In this document: positions 1 to 9,874 of the stretch, one piece after another
Numbering within the stretch: the first letter of the stretch is position 1
How the letters are laid out: each line of letters opens with the position of its first letter
From: Streptomyces pinistramenti
GTDB lineage: Bacteria > Actinomycetota > Actinomycetes > Streptomycetales > Streptomycetaceae
NCBI RefSeq assembly: GCF_020564935.1
Contig: NZ_JAJCXB010000008.1
Location: forward strand, 1-64,000
DNA length: 64,000 bases
Direction of reading: 5' to 3'
Translations under genes and position numbers: made by a program
Notes under the pieces: generated by a model
What the model was told of the DNA's origin: nothing
The model's input: the letters and a program-made list of their open reading frames with translations, nothing else
The model's database searches: none

Positions 1-3000
1 CGCCCCCCCCCCCCCCCCCCCACGCCCGATGCGCCGGGAGAAGTACGGTCCGCTGCCTTGTCGGGGACGGCGTGGGCGCCGCGCTCTGCGACGATGAGGG
101 ACACGTAGGGCCGGTCCGCGGCGGTGTCGTCATATTGTCCCGTGGTCGCGAAGCCGCAGTCGGCGAGGAGCTCGGGCCAGCGGTCGTAGGGCACCAGTGG
201 GCCGTCGGGCCGGACGCCCCGGTCGGTGGAAAGCCAGAAGGAGTCCAGCAGGCCGAACACCGGAGCCAGGAGTTCCACGCTGTGGGTTTCCAGGGCGACC
301 AGGTGGCCGCCGTCGGCGAGCAAGGTAGCCATGCCGCGCAGGGCGCGGGAGATGTCGCTCGTGGCGTGCAGGATGTTCGCGGCGATGACGAGGTCGTAGG
401 CACCTGGCTCGAAGCCTTGGGCCACGGGGTCACTGCCTGCGTCCAGCACCTGGTGGATGAGGAAGTCGTAGGTGTGGAAGCGCTTCTTGGCGGGGGGGAA
501 GAACGCGGGTGACACGTCGGTGAAGGTGTAGTGGACGCGCTCGGGCGGCAGGTGTGGCAACAGGGCCGCGGTGGTGGCGCCGGTGCCCGCACCGACCTCG
601 AGGATGCGCAGCGGCCGGTCGGCGGGCCAGCCATCGACGACATTGCGGATCCAGCCGACGAGCGCATGGGTGTGCGGGGCGAAGAAGGTGCTGGCCTCGT
701 AGAACCGTTGGACGAGGTTGTCGGACTCGGAGAAGAGGAGCTCCAGAGGGTTGGCGTCACCGGTGAGTACCTCGGCGAGGCGGCCCCCGCACACACCGTA
801 GGTGAGGACGGTGACGCTCTGACCGGGAAAGTCCTCAAGCAGTCGGCCGAACAGTTCCTCGGGGCGTGGCGCGGCCGTGCTGCTCCAGGCGTCGGGCCCG
901 GTGGCGGTGAGGACGCCGTGGCTGACGGCCTGGAGCAGCAGGACGTCGAGAAGCTTCGCGTGCTTGGCCTCGACTCCTGCGTCGATGAGGTCGGCCAGGC
1001 CGAACGAGGAGTGCTTCGAGGCCGGGAGCAGGTGGCGCACGGCCTGGGCCGTGAAGTGGGCGCAGACTTCGAGCAGACGCGGCTGGAGCGCGTCGCTGAT
1101 CTGGTGCAGCCGGCCCAGATGGGCGTCATTCCGCCTTCCGACCAGGTCCGGCAGTGACTGCGGGGCAGGCAGCGGGCTCCGGCCGGGCTCAGGTTGGCCA
1201 GGTACGGGCGCCGCGCGCAGGACTTCGGTGAGGCGGTCCTGCTCGTCGACGGTCACGGTTTCGAAGCGTCGCAGTTCGCAGCCGAGCAGTTCCATGCACA
1301 CGTCACCGTCGTCGTCGCACACGGCGATGTCCCACAGGGCGTCGGGGCCGGTGGCGCGGGTGACGTGGGTGAAGCCGGAGGAGGGCAGGGCCTGCCAACT
1401 GCGGATGGTGGTGATGCGGGCGGGCAGGAACGGGGCGGGTCGGTCCGCGGTGAACATCAGCGGCAGACAGGTCTGCAGGGCGCCGTCCACCAGCGTGGGG
1501 TGGGCGATGACCTCGGGCTCGGGCTGCATCGGCGCGGTGAACTCGTAGCGTCCTACGGTTTCTTCCGGCCCGGTGTGCAGGTGTGTGACGGTCCGAAATG
1601 CCGGTCCGTAGTCGAGACCGGCCTGATGGGCGGCTGCGTAGTGCTCAAGGGCGAGATGCTTGTTCGGCAGGCGGCGTTTCAGGGCGGCGATGTCCAGACA
1701 GGGGCGCTGTGGGCGCAGCAGACTCCGCACGCCGGCGCGGACGTGCTCGGTCCAGTCCTGTGCACCCGTGCGGCTTCGGATGGTGAGCCTGCCGTCCTGG
1801 GCAAGGTGAGTGGCCAGGTGGACGTCGTCCCCGTCCGTGGGGCTTGCCGAGTCGGCGCTCCAGTCGAGGGTCAGGGCTCGGTCGATGGACAGGCCGGTGA
1901 TTTCGAGTGGTTCGTCGTGTCGGCTCCGCGCGGCGGCCAGAGCCATCTCCACGAAGCCTGCGGCGGGCCATACGACAGCGTCTGTGACCCGGTGGTCTTC
2001 CATCCACGACAGCCGGTCGGCGTCCAGACGGTTCAGCCACGTTGCCTCCGGCCCGGGTTGGCGGGAGCCGAGAAGGGGGTGGACACCGGCGGTGTCCTCG
2101 CTGGGGGCGTCTTCCTGCCACCAGGACGCGTCGCCGTTCCAGTGCCGCTCGCGCTGCCACGCCACCGCCGGCAGGTCGGCTACCGCGCCGGGACGGGGGA
2201 AGTAGCTGTCCCAGTCCACCGCTGCCCCGGTGGCGAGTACGCGCAGGACGGTCTGTTGCAGAGCGTCCACGCCGGCGAACGTCCGGGACAGTGTGGGAAC
2301 GATCGTGCCGGGGGCGGAAGCGCCGGCGGTGGCACGTCGCAGATAGGCAGTCAGCACGGGGTGAGGGCCGATCTCGACCAGGACGTCGCAGGCGGCGTCC
2401 CCGGCTGTCAATTCGGTGGCGGCCTGGTGGAAGCGGACGGGGCGGCGGATGTTGGCCCACCAGTACCCGGCGTCCAGGGCGTCCCCAGACCCGGCGCGGC
2501 CGGTCACCGTGGAGATCATCGGAATGCGGAAGGACCCGGGGGCCAGGGATTTCAGTGCACGAGCCAGCTGGTCACGCACGGGGTCCATGGCTTTCGTGTG
2601 GAAGGCGTAGTCGAGGCGCAGGTCCCGGAAGAAGACGCCGTCGGAATCCAATGCGGCGCCAAGGGCTGCAAGGTCCTCGTGCGAGCCCGCGAGGGTGACG
2701 TCCTGGTCGGAGTTGACCGCGGCGATCTCCACGCGGTCGTTCAGCTGAGCCTGTTCGAGCCGTTCCCTGGCGGCGTGTTCGCTCAGGCCCACCGCGGCCA
2801 TGCCTCCCGAACCCGCGGTGGCGGCCTGCCCGAGGCTGCGGGCGGCGATGACGCGGCAGGCTTGGGCCCGGGTGAGGCCACCTGCACAGTACGCGGCGGC
2901 CACTTCCCCGACGCTGTGTCCCATGACGGCGTGCGGATCAACGCCCCGGGCGGACAAGGCGGCAACCAGGCCCGCCTGAACAGCGAACAGCATCGGCTGC

Positions 3001-4904
3001 GCGACTTCCGTACGGTCCCAACGGGAGGCGTCGGCGCAGGCCAGCTCGTCGCGGACTTTCCAGCCGAGCAGGGGCTCCAGTTCGTTGCTGACGGCTTCGA
3101 CTTCGGCGGTGAACGCCCCGTCCTGGTCGAGGAGTTCGGCTCCCATGCCCGCCCACTGCGAGCCGTTCCCGCAGAAGACGAAGCCGATCCGGCCTCCGCC
3201 CACCAGGCGTTCGGTAGCAGTGCCGACGTCCTGTCCTTGTGCCGCCCGGGCCAGGACGTCGGCGGCTTGGGCGGGGCCGGTTGCGAAGAAGGCCATACCG
3301 TGGCGGCGCCGGGTCCGTCGCCGGCATGAGGTGAAGGCGGCGTCGTACAGGGCCCCGGGCCCCTGCGAGGAGTCGGCGGCCATAGCGGTGAAGTGCTCCG
3401 CCCAGGACTCCAGGGCGGCGGTCAGCGCCTGGGGCGTATGCGCAGAAACGATGACCGGCACCGGTCGCGCTGCCGTGCTGACGACTGGCGCGGCGGCGAC
3501 GTCGCTCACTGCGGCGCTGTCGGCGGTATCAGCCCGGGCTGGTTCCGCCGACAGCACAGGCGGTGCGGCCAGGACGGCGTGCGCGTTGGCACCGCCGATA
3601 CCAAAGGAGTTGATGCCGACCACGACACGGCTGTCGCCGGGAACGGGGCGGGCGGCGAGTACCGGCTGCAGACCGAGGCGGTCGAAGTCGATCTTCGGAT
3701 TGGGGGGATCGGAGTGCAAAGTCCTCGGTATGGAACGGGATTTGATCACGACCAACGACTTCAGGACTCCCGCCATCCCGGCCGCCGCTTCCAGGTGCCC
3801 GAGATTGGACTTGATCGAACCGATCGGCAGCGGTGTGTCGGCACGGTGGCTGCCGAGCACCTCCCCCAGCGCCGCGCACTCGACGGGGTCGCCGACCAGG
3901 GTGCCGGTGCCGTGCGCCTCCACATAGGAAACGTCGCGCGGGTCGATGCCGGCGGTGGCGTACACCCGGCGCAGCAGAGCGGCCTGGGTGCGTGAACTCG
4001 GCGCGGACAGACCCACGGTGCGGCCGTCGGAGTTGAGTGCGGTGGCCAGGATGACGGCATGCACCCGGTCGCCGTCGGCGAACGCGGCGGCCAGGGGTTT
4101 CAGGACGAGCATCACGGCGCCCTCGGAGCGTACGAAGCCGTCGGCTGCGGCTCCGAAGGGGTGGCAACGACCCGTCGGTGAGACCACTCCGGCCTGTGCA
4201 AAGCCGATGAAGGGGGCCGGCGACAGCATCAGGTTCACCGCGCCTGCCAGGGCGAGGGGGCTGCGGCCGGTGCGCAGATGCTCGCACGCCTGGTGCAGCG
4301 CGGTCAGGCCGGAGGAACAGGCGGTGTCCACGGCGCTGGACGGGCCGGTCAGATCCAGTTCGTACGAGACGCGGTTGGCCGTGATCGACAGCAATCCGCC
4401 GGTCGTGGTGTAGGGATTGCTCGAACGCAGGCGGCGCGCCTGCAGGTCGGCGTAGTCGTGGGTGGAGACACCAGTGATGACGGCGGTTTCGCTGCCGGCC
4501 AGGGCATCGATGTCGAGGGCGGCGTCGTCGAGGGCCTCGACCGCGCACTCAAGCAGCAGACGCTGCTGCGGGTCGATGCGGGATGCTTCCTTGGGAGCGA
4601 TGCCGAAGTACGAGGTGTCGAAGCCGGTGACTTCCGGCTCGGGCAGGAAACCGCCCGCTATGGAGTGGAACTTGCCCGGCGTTCCCGGACGACGGGCTTG
4701 ATGGGCACTGATATCGAAACGGTCCGATGGCATGGTGCCGACCAGGTCGCGCCCTTCATGCAGAGCATGGCCGAGCTGGTCCAGTCGGTGGATGCCGCCC
4801 GGCAGACGCAGGCCCACCCCGATCACCGCCACCGCATCAGCAGGCAGCGAGGCGGGGTCGGAGGCGGTGGAGGGGTAGGGAGAGGAAGGACGGGGTTCAG
4901 TCAT
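1..4904 (-). CDS. Type I polyketide synthase, KS-AT-DH-MT part (truncated by window edge)
   Basis: At least 1634 residues are visible and no stop is reached. Start is ATG with GGAGG about six bases upstream. Domains in order: ketosynthase (residues about 25-445; active Cys196 in DTACSSGL, EAHGTGT, SNLGH), acyltransferase (about 560-880; GHSVGE with Ser664; YAFH in the specificity region suggests malonyl), dehydratase (from about 942; HPLLGSR, HRVTDAVVWP where the usual Gly is Asp, and VDGALQ), then a C-methyltransferase (LEVGAGTG near 1440). KS-AT-DH-cMT is the first half of a highly reducing iterative PKS as seen in fungi; KR and ACP would lie beyond the edge. No N-terminal docking segment is obvious. 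Product unknown. The methyltransferase gene at 5051-5896 lies just upstream on the same strand. Confidence 0.93.
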   Translation of the reverse strand, partial: MTEPRPSSPYPSTASDPASLPADAVAVIGVGLRLPGGIHRLDQLGHALHEGRDLVGTMPSDRFDISAHQARRPGTPGKFHSIAGGFLPEPEVTGFDTSYFGIAPKEASRIDPQQRLLLECAVEALDDAALDIDALAGSETAVITGVSTHDYADLQARRLRSSNPYTTTGGLLSITANRVSYELDLTGPSSAVDTACSSGLTALHQACEHLRTGRSPLALAGAVNLMLSPAPFIGFAQAGVVSPTGRCHPFGAAADGFVRSEGAVMLVLKPLAAAFADGDRVHAVILATALNSDGRTVGLSAPSSRTQAALLRRVYATAGIDPRDVSYVEAHGTGTLVGDPVECAALGEVLGSHRADTPLPIGSIKSNLGHLEAAAGMAGVLKSLVVIKSRSIPRTLHSDPPNPKIDFDRLGLQPVLAARPVPGDSRVVVGINSFGIGGANAHAVLAAPPVLSAEPARADTADSAAVSDVAAAPVVSTAARPVPVIVSAHTPQALTAALESWAEHFTAMAADSSQGPGALYDAAFTSCRRRTRRRHGMAFFATGPAQAADVLARAAQGQDVGTATERLVGGGRIGFVFCGNGSQWAGMGAELLDQDGAFTAEVEAVSNELEPLLGWKVRDELACADASRWDRTEVAQPMLFAVQAGLVAALSARGVDPHAVMGHSVGEVAAAYCAGGLTRAQACRVIAARSLGQAATAGSGGMAAVGLSEHAARERLEQAQLNDRVEIAAVNSDQDVTLAGSHEDLAALGAALDSDGVFFRDLRLDYAFHTKAMDPVRDQLARALKSLAPGSFRIPMISTVTGRAGSGDALDAGYWWANIRRPVRFHQAATELTAGDAACDVLVEIGPHPVLTAYLRRATAGASAPGTIVPTLSRTFAGVDALQQTVLRVLATGAAVDWDSYFPRPGAVADLPAVAWQRERHWNGDASWWQEDAPSEDTAGVHPLLGSRQPGPEATWLNRLDADRLSWMEDHRVTDAVVWPAAGFVEMALAAARSRHDEPLEITGLSIDRALTLDWSADSASPTDGDDVHLATHLAQDGRLTIRSRTGAQDWTEHVRAGVRSLLRPQRPCLDIAALKRRLPNKHLALEHYAAAHQAGLDYGPAFRTVTHLHTGPEETVGRYEFTAPMQPEPEVIAHPTLVDGALQTCLPLMFTADRPAPFLPARITTIRSWQALPSSGFTHVTRATGPDALWDIAVCDDDGDVCMELLGCELRRFETVTVDEQDRLTEVLRAAPVPGQPEPGRSPLPAPQSLPDLVGRRNDAHLGRLHQISDALQPRLLEVCAHFTAQAVRHLLPASKHSSFGLADLIDAGVEAKHAKLLDVLLLQAVSHGVLTATGPDAWSSTAAPRPEELFGRLLEDFPGQSVTVLTYGVCGGRLAEVLTGDANPLELLFSESDNLVQRFYEASTFFAPHTHALVGWIRNVVDGWPADRPLRILEVGAGTGATTAALLPHLPPERVHYTFTDVSPAFFPPAKKRFHTYDFLIHQVLDAGSDPVAQGFEPGAYDLVIAANILHATSDISRALRGMATLLADGGHLVALETHSVELLAPVFGLLDSFWLSTDRGVRPDGPLVPYDRWPELLADCGFATTGQYDDTAADRPYVSLIVAERGAHAVPDKAADRTSPGASGVGGGGGG
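3..21. repeat. Homopolymer of 19 C at the window edge
   Basis: Nineteen consecutive C residues lie inside the PKS reading frame, where they would encode a run of Gly after the methyltransferase region. Uninterrupted runs of this length are uncommon in Streptomyces coding DNA and typical of a contig end or collapsed read. Treat the last few codons of the PKS as unreliable. Confidence 0.7.
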
Positions 4905-5050
4905 GGATGCCTCCACGTAACCGGCGCAGGTTCGAATCTCAGGAATGGTGAGGGGACAACGGGGCGTGTCGGGTCAGCGCTCAAGTGCTGAGGGAGGTGC
5001 ACGGACCGGGGCGGCGGCGTCCACTCCCCCGGAGCTGTCAGGCCGAGGGG

Positions 5051-5896
5051 CTACCCGGTCGGCTGCACGGGCTTCCGGCCCCATACGGAGACGGCGTGCA
5101 TGCCGAGGTCCGTGAAGCCCGGATGGTCGATCATGGACAGCGCCGCGTCCAGCTCGCCGGTCAGGGGGGAGCTGTTCCTGGCCTGAAAGTCGCGGAGTTG
5201 AGCGAACGACAGACGCCAGAACTCATCCGCGGGACCGCCGTCACCAATCATCACCGGCTGCACCCCCATGCCGCCCAAGGTGAAGCCGCCGTCGGTCACC
5301 AGGGCTTGCAACCGTCGGCCCAGGCGGAGATCGCTGCCCTGGGAGACCCCAAGGGTCCGCTCGGCAACGTGCAATCCCTGACGCATCACCGGGTGGGGTG
5401 AGGCGTCGGCGGGCCCCAGGTCGAGATCCTCGACCAGGAGGAGACCACCGGGCCGCAGCCACTCAGCCATGGCAGCCAACACTTGTGCGGGGTCGGCCAG
5501 ATGGCACAGGACCATCCGGGCGTGGATCACCTCGAAGGAGTCGGCGGGAAAGCCGTCCTGGGTCACGTCGTGGCACAGGACGGTGATGCGCTCTTCGGCC
5601 GCGAGCTCCTCGAAGAAGCGGGTGTCGATATCGGTCGCGGTGACGTCACCGCTCGGGCAGATCCGGGCCAGCATCCGGGCCACCGACCCAGAGCCTGCCC
5701 CGACTTCCAGACAGCGGGCCGTGGTGGGCACGCCTGCCTGTCTCAAGTAGTGCTCGGTGAACGGATCCCACAGGTCCTCCAGTGCACGCAGCCGACCCTG
5801 CTCACCGGTCCTCTGGTGGCCGAAAGCCCCGGCTTTGTAGCCGGGCGCCACCTCGGGTCCTGACTGGCGCCGGGGTATGGAATTGAGTCGGGTCAA
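5051..5896 (-). CDS. SAM-dependent class I methyltransferase
   Basis: 281 residues. The SAM motif I is CLEVGAGSGS near residue 64, followed by an acidic motif II (TATDID) and the post-motif region WLRPGGLLLVEDLDLG. This is a stand-alone small-molecule methyltransferase of the UbiE/Methyltransf_25 type. Start is TTG, with a good GGGAGG ribosome site on the minus strand about eight bases upstream. It lies about 145 bp upstream of the PKS on the same strand, so it may act on the polyketide or its shunt product. Substrate not predictable from sequence. Confidence 0.85.
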   Translation of the reverse strand: MTRLNSIPRRQSGPEVAPGYKAGAFGHQRTGEQGRLRALEDLWDPFTEHYLRQAGVPTTARCLEVGAGSGSVARMLARICPSGDVTATDIDTRFFEELAAEERITVLCHDVTQDGFPADSFEVIHARMVLCHLADPAQVLAAMAEWLRPGGLLLVEDLDLGPADASPHPVMRQGLHVAERTLGVSQGSDLRLGRRLQALVTDGGFTLGGMGVQPVMIGDGGPADEFWRLSFAQLRDFQARNSSPLTGELDAALSMIDHPGFTDLGMHAVSVWGRKPVQPTG

Positions 5897-5928
5897 CGAG
5901 GGGCCTCCCTAAGGACTGTTCCGTACGG

Positions 5929-6580
5929 ATGATCTTGCCATGCCGGTCTGATCACGGCGTTGGGGCCATCCTGGACAGCCCCGTTCACCGGGCTGAACCC
6001 GCGGCAGTTCGGCAAGCTGGTCACTGCGATGCGGAGCGAAGGTACGGACCAGGTGCACAAGGGTCGACCGTGGAGCCTGACTCTGGAGGACCGGATCCTG
6101 CTCGTAGCGGCCTACTGGCGTACGAACTTGACGCTGCGGCAGCTCGTCCCGCTGTTCGGGGTGTCGAAGTCGGCCGCCACCGCATCATCGGCCACCTCGG
6201 ACCGTCGCTTGCGCTTCAGCCCCGGCAGCGGTTCCGTGAGGACGCCGTGCTGATCGTCGACGGCACCTGGTGACCACGCGGGATCATACGGTTGCCCAGC
6301 AGTCGAAGAACTACCGGTACTCGACCAACCACCAGGTCGCCATCGACGCCGACTCCCGACTCGCCGTCGCCGTCGGCCAGCCGGTCACGGGCAACCGCAA
6401 CGCTTGCAAGGCGTGGGAACTTTCCGGTGCGAAGGCCGCCGCCGGTCGGGCCACCGCCCCCGGCAGCTGTTCGCTGACCGCGGCTACGACTACGACAAGT
6501 ACCGCCGCCTGCTGCGGAAACGCGGCATCAAGCCGGTCATCGCCCGCCGGGGCGTGCCCCACGAGAAGGTTCTGACCTGA
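5929..6580 (+). pseudogene. IS5-family transposase remnant, frameshifted and probably chimeric
   Basis: Fragments of an IS5-type transposase occur in three frames. First is the N-terminal DNA-binding part (PRQFGKLVTAMRSEG, LEDRILLVAAYWRTNLTLRQL) up to about 6175. Next is HRIIGHLGPSLALQPRQRF with the first catalytic region LIVDGT, then KNYRYSTNHQVAIDADSRL to about 6450. A final piece reads LFADRGYDYDKYRRLLRKRG and ends at 6580. That last piece resembles the C-terminal part of a different IS5 subgroup, so the remnant may be a fusion of two elements. It cannot encode an active enzyme. It lies beside the truncated end of prpC. Confidence 0.85.
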
Positions 6581-6723
6581 CGCCCAATCAGGAAAGTCGG
6601 CACCGAGTCAGCAACAACCCTGCCAGAGCAGGCTTCACACTGCCGAACCTGCACATGCTCGAAAGGCCGTGAAAGCTACCTCCGACCTGCATGTTTACCT
6701 CTCTTGCCGGGGGGATCGTAGAG

Positions 6724-7238
6724 TCACCTCCCCAGGTGCCCGCACATGTGGAAGAGATTCTCCGCGTAACCGAGGCCGGAGTCCGGGAGGATCGGGGCCG
6801 GTCCCCGGCGGCGGCGCTGGTCGGCGGCGACCACGGTCGGCAGCTTCGCCGGCAGGGCCAGGGACTTGGCGCGGTTGGCGGCGGGGCTGCCGTCGTCCTC
6901 GGTGGGGTCCTCGGCGCCGAAAGAGCTGACGGCGGTGCGCAGCACGTCCATGGGGTGGCAGGTTTCGGGCAGCCGGTTCAGCAGCTCGGACGTGGTGCGC
7001 TCCAGCGGGCGCAGGGCGCGTTCGCGGGCCTGGAAGTCCGCAGCCGGCCCGGGTCGGGGAGTTCGCCGTACCACAGCAGGTGGGCGACCTCTTCGAAGGA
7101 GCGGTGCGCGGCCAGCTCCTGGACGGGGTAGCCGCGGTGGGTGAGGGAGTTGGTCTCCTGGATCACGGTGGAGATGCCGGTGGTGTCGGCGATGATGCCG
7201 GCGAGCCCGCGGTGGATTCCGGGCATGGTGGTGGTCAT
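6724..7238 (-). pseudogene. prpC: 2-methylcitrate synthase, frameshifted and truncated
   Basis: Reads as the N-terminal half of a citrate/methylcitrate synthase: ATG start, TSVIQETNSLTHRGYPVQEL-type sequence (here STVIQETNSLTHRGYPVQEL), then LLWYGELPDP. Around 7041 the frame changes by one base and the family sequence continues in another frame (ADFQARERALRPLERTT through SGLGYAENLFHMC). It then stops near 6724. Only about 170 of the usual 370 residues remain, and the catalytic His/Asp half is missing. It sits 17 bp downstream of prpB in the same operon. The lost end faces the transposase remnant, suggesting an insertion or deletion event. Confidence 0.85.
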
Positions 7239-7255
7239 GGTGTGGGCCTCCGGTG

Positions 7256-8161
7256 TCAGGTGCCGGGCGGGAGGGTGAAGTCGAAGACGGCCGTGTCGAA
7301 GGCCGTGTATTCCTCGTAGCCGAGGAGTTCGTAGAGCCGGGAGCGGGACTGCATGCGCGGCAGCAGGGACTCCTGGGTGCCCTCGGCTGCGAGTGTGCGC
7401 AGGCCGTCCTCCACGGCTCCCATGGCCAGGCGCAGCAGGGTCACCGGGTAGAGGGCGATGTCGTAGCCGAGGTTCTGGAGGGTGCGGGTGCCGAGCAGGC
7501 GGCTCTTGCCGAACTCGGTCATGTTGGCGAGCAGGGGTACGGGAACCGCTTTGCGGAACGTCTCGAACTCGGCTTCGTCGGCGAGGGCTTCGGGGAAAAT
7601 CGCGTCGGCGCCCGCGTCGACGTATGCCTTCGCCCGGTCGATCGCCGCGTTCAGGCCCTCGACGGCGCGGGCGTCGGTGCGGGCCATCAGCAGGAAGCCG
7701 GGGTCACGGCGGGCGTCGACGGCGGCGCGGATGCGGCGGGTCATCTCCTCGCGCGCCACGACGGCCTTGCCGTCGAGGTGGCCGCAGCGTTTGGGGTTGA
7801 CCTGGTCCTCCAGGTGGAGTCCGGCCAGGCCCGCGTCCTCCATCAGCTGGACGGTGCGGGCCGCGTTCATCGGTTCGCCGAAGCCGGTGTCGGCGTCGAT
7901 GAGGACGGGCAGGTCGGTGGCCCGGGTGGTCTGCTGGGCGCGGGCGGCGATTTCGGTGGAGGTGGTCAGGCCGATGTCGGGCAGGCCCAGGTCGGCGGCG
8001 AGTACGGCGCCGGAGAGGTAGGCGGCTTCGAAGCCGGTGTCCTGGATGAGGCGGGCGGAGAGCGGGTTGAGGGCGCCGGGCATGGTCAGCAGGCGGCCGG
8101 TGGCCAGCCGCTCGCGCAGGGCGCGGCGGCGCTCGGCCGGGGTGGTGCGGGTGTGCAGCAT
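7256..8161 (-). CDS. prpB: 2-methylisocitrate lyase
   Basis: 301 residues, isocitrate lyase/PEP mutase fold. It cleaves 2-methylisocitrate to pyruvate and succinate in the methylcitrate cycle for propionyl-CoA. Visible motifs: metal-binding DADTGFGEP near residue 90, the lyase signature NPKRCGHLDGK near 128 with the catalytic Cys, and LMARTDARAVEGL. The length is normal. ATG overlaps the TGA of prpD by one base, so the two are translationally coupled. Downstream prpC is broken, so the operon as it stands lacks the first step of the cycle unless a synthase is encoded elsewhere. Confidence 0.93.
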   Translation of the reverse strand: MLHTRTTPAERRRALRERLATGRLLTMPGALNPLSARLIQDTGFEAAYLSGAVLAADLGLPDIGLTTSTEIAARAQQTTRATDLPVLIDADTGFGEPMNAARTVQLMEDAGLAGLHLEDQVNPKRCGHLDGKAVVAREEMTRRIRAAVDARRDPGFLLMARTDARAVEGLNAAIDRAKAYVDAGADAIFPEALADEAEFETFRKAVPVPLLANMTEFGKSRLLGTRTLQNLGYDIALYPVTLLRLAMGAVEDGLRTLAAEGTQESLLPRMQSRSRLYELLGYEEYTAFDTAVFDFTLPPGT

Positions 8162-9681
8162 CAGAACAGCCCCTTCGGCAGACCCGCGTCGTACGCGGCG
8201 ACGGCATCGGTGTCGGCGGCCGGGAACAGCCCATCGAGGCCGGCGGTGGTCAGCTCGGCCAGGTGCGCGGCGGCGGCCAGGAACCGGTCCTGGCCGTCCG
8301 GTGTGACGATGCCGTCGGCGAGGGTGCGGAACTTGCCCTCGTAGGCCGGGCGGTCGAAGGGGCGGGCGCCGGACGGGTGGGCGTCGGCGACGGCGAGTTC
8401 GTCCTTGATGACCGTGCCGTCGTCGAGGACGATCACCGCGCGTCCGCCGAAGGCACGGCGGTCCGGGTCGGGGTCGTGGTAGCGCCGGGTCCACTCCGGG
8501 TCCTCGACCGTCGTGATCTTCTGCCACAGCTCGACGGTGTCCGGGCGGCGGGCGCGGCCGGGGGCGTAGGAGTGCTCGTGGTGCCAGGTGCCGTCCTGGA
8601 GGGCGACGGCGAAGATGTAGGGCACGGAGTGGTCGAGGGTCTCGCGGCCGGCTGTGGGGTCGTACTTCTGGGGATCGTTCGCGCCGGAGCCGATGACGTG
8701 GTGGGTGTAGTGGCTGGTGTGCAGCACGATGGAAGCCACCCGCTCCAGCGGGCCGGTCTTCTCCCGCAGCCGCCGCGCCAGGTCGATGACCGCCTGGGCC
8801 TGGTACTCGGCGGAGTGCTCCTTGGTGTAGGTGTCGAGGATCGCGCGGCGGGGCTCGCCCGGTTCGGGGAGGCGGACGGTGTAGTCGGCACCGGGGCCGT
8901 CGAGCATCCAGGCCAGGAAGCCGTCCTCGCCCTCGTAGACCGGGGACGGGGAGGTCTCTTTGCGCATCGCCCTGTCCACGGCCTCGATGGCGGCCTTGCC
9001 GGCAAAGGCGGGCGCGTACGCCTTCCAGCTGGAGATCTCGCCCTTGCGGGACTGCCGGGTCGCGGTCGTGGTGTGCACCGTCTGCTGCACCGCCTGGTAC
9101 ACCGTCTCCGTCGGCAACCGCAGCAGGGCGCCGAGGCCGCAGGCGGTGGCGGCGCCGAGGTGGGCGATGTGGTCGATGCGGTGCGCGTGCAGGCAGATGC
9201 CCTTGACCAGCGCGACGTGGATCTCGTACGCGGCGACGATGGCGCGCAGCAGGTCGGCGCCGGTACGGCCGGTGTGCTGGGCGACGGCGAGCAGCGGCGG
9301 GATGTTGTCGCCGGGGTGGGCGTAGTCGGCCGCCAAGTAGGTGTCGTGGTAGTCGAGTTCGCGCACGGCGGTGCCGTTGGCCCAGGCGGCCCACTCCGGC
9401 GAGACCCTGGCGCGGGAGCCGAAGACCGCGGCTCCGGGGGCGGCGGCGCGGTGGGCGGTGGCCTGGGCGCGGGCGACGGCGACCGGGCGGCGCGTCAGGG
9501 AGGCGACGGCGACCGCGGCATTGTCGATGACCCGGTTGACGGCCATGGTGACGCTGTCGGCGTCCAGCTCCTCGGTGGCGGTGGCCACCGACGCGAGTTT
9601 CCAGGCGAGTTGCTCCTCGCGCGGGAGCCGGTCGGCGCTGGGACGGACGCGGACGTGGTGCTCGATCACGGGACTCCTCAT
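8161..9681 (-). CDS. prpD: 2-methylcitrate dehydratase (MmgE/PrpD family)
   Basis: 506 residues, normal for PrpD. It dehydrates 2-methylcitrate to 2-methyl-cis-aconitate. Family features: [20 protein letters not shown] near residue 110, the [18 protein letters not shown] segment, and [19 protein letters not shown]. First gene of the prpDBC operon and divergent from the RamB-type regulator. ATG at 9681 is given; an in-frame GTG at 9669 has AGGAG just ahead of it and is a possible alternative start four codons later. Confidence 0.92.
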   Translation of the reverse strand: MRSPVIEHHVRVRPSADRLPREEQLAWKLASVATATEELDADSVTMAVNRVIDNAAVAVASLTRRPVAVARAQATAHRAAAPGAAVFGSRARVSPEWAAWANGTAVRELDYHDTYLAADYAHPGDNIPPLLAVAQHTGRTGADLLRAIVAAYEIHVALVKGICLHAHRIDHIAHLGAATACGLGALLRLPTETVYQAVQQTVHTTTATRQSRKGEISSWKAYAPAFAGKAAIEAVDRAMRKETSPSPVYEGEDGFLAWMLDGPGADYTVRLPEPGEPRRAILDTYTKEHSAEYQAQAVIDLARRLREKTGPLERVASIVLHTSHYTHHVIGSGANDPQKYDPTAGRETLDHSVPYIFAVALQDGTWHHEHSYAPGRARRPDTVELWQKITTVEDPEWTRRYHDPDPDRRAFGGRAVIVLDDGTVIKDELAVADAHPSGARPFDRPAYEGKFRTLADGIVTPDGQDRFLAAAAHLAELTTAGLDGLFPAADTDAVAAYDAGLPKGLF

Positions 9682-9775
9682 GGTGTCGGCGTTCCTGTGG
9701 TGATGACCGTGAGACTGCCCGGTGGGCGTACCGGCGTACCAGCGTTCCTGCGTGCGGAATCCGTACGCGGCCGAG

Positions 9776-9809
9776 CTGCGAATCCGCGGAATCTGCGAAC
9801 TCTGCGGAT
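9776..9809. promoter_or_regulatory. Two tandem CTGCGAA...GCGGA repeats between prpD and ramB
   Basis: Two adjacent copies of a CTGCGAA-N(2-3)-CTGCGGA/CCGCGGA motif about 17 bp long lie in the divergent promoter region. Placement fits an operator for the neighbouring RamB-type regulator, which in related actinomycetes controls short-chain fatty acid genes. The match to the corynebacterial RamB consensus is loose, so this is an inference from position and repetition. Confidence 0.35.
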
Positions 9810-9874
9810 GCTACGTTCACTTCCCCCGCCGCCGTGGCACCGCTGCCCGGCGGCCCACGACGGGGAGGTGCCCC

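Noticed and set aside
1194..3329. Long plus-strand open frame of 711 codons
   Set aside because: Antisense to the PKS acyltransferase and dehydratase; Gly/Val/Gln-rich sequence without any family pattern.
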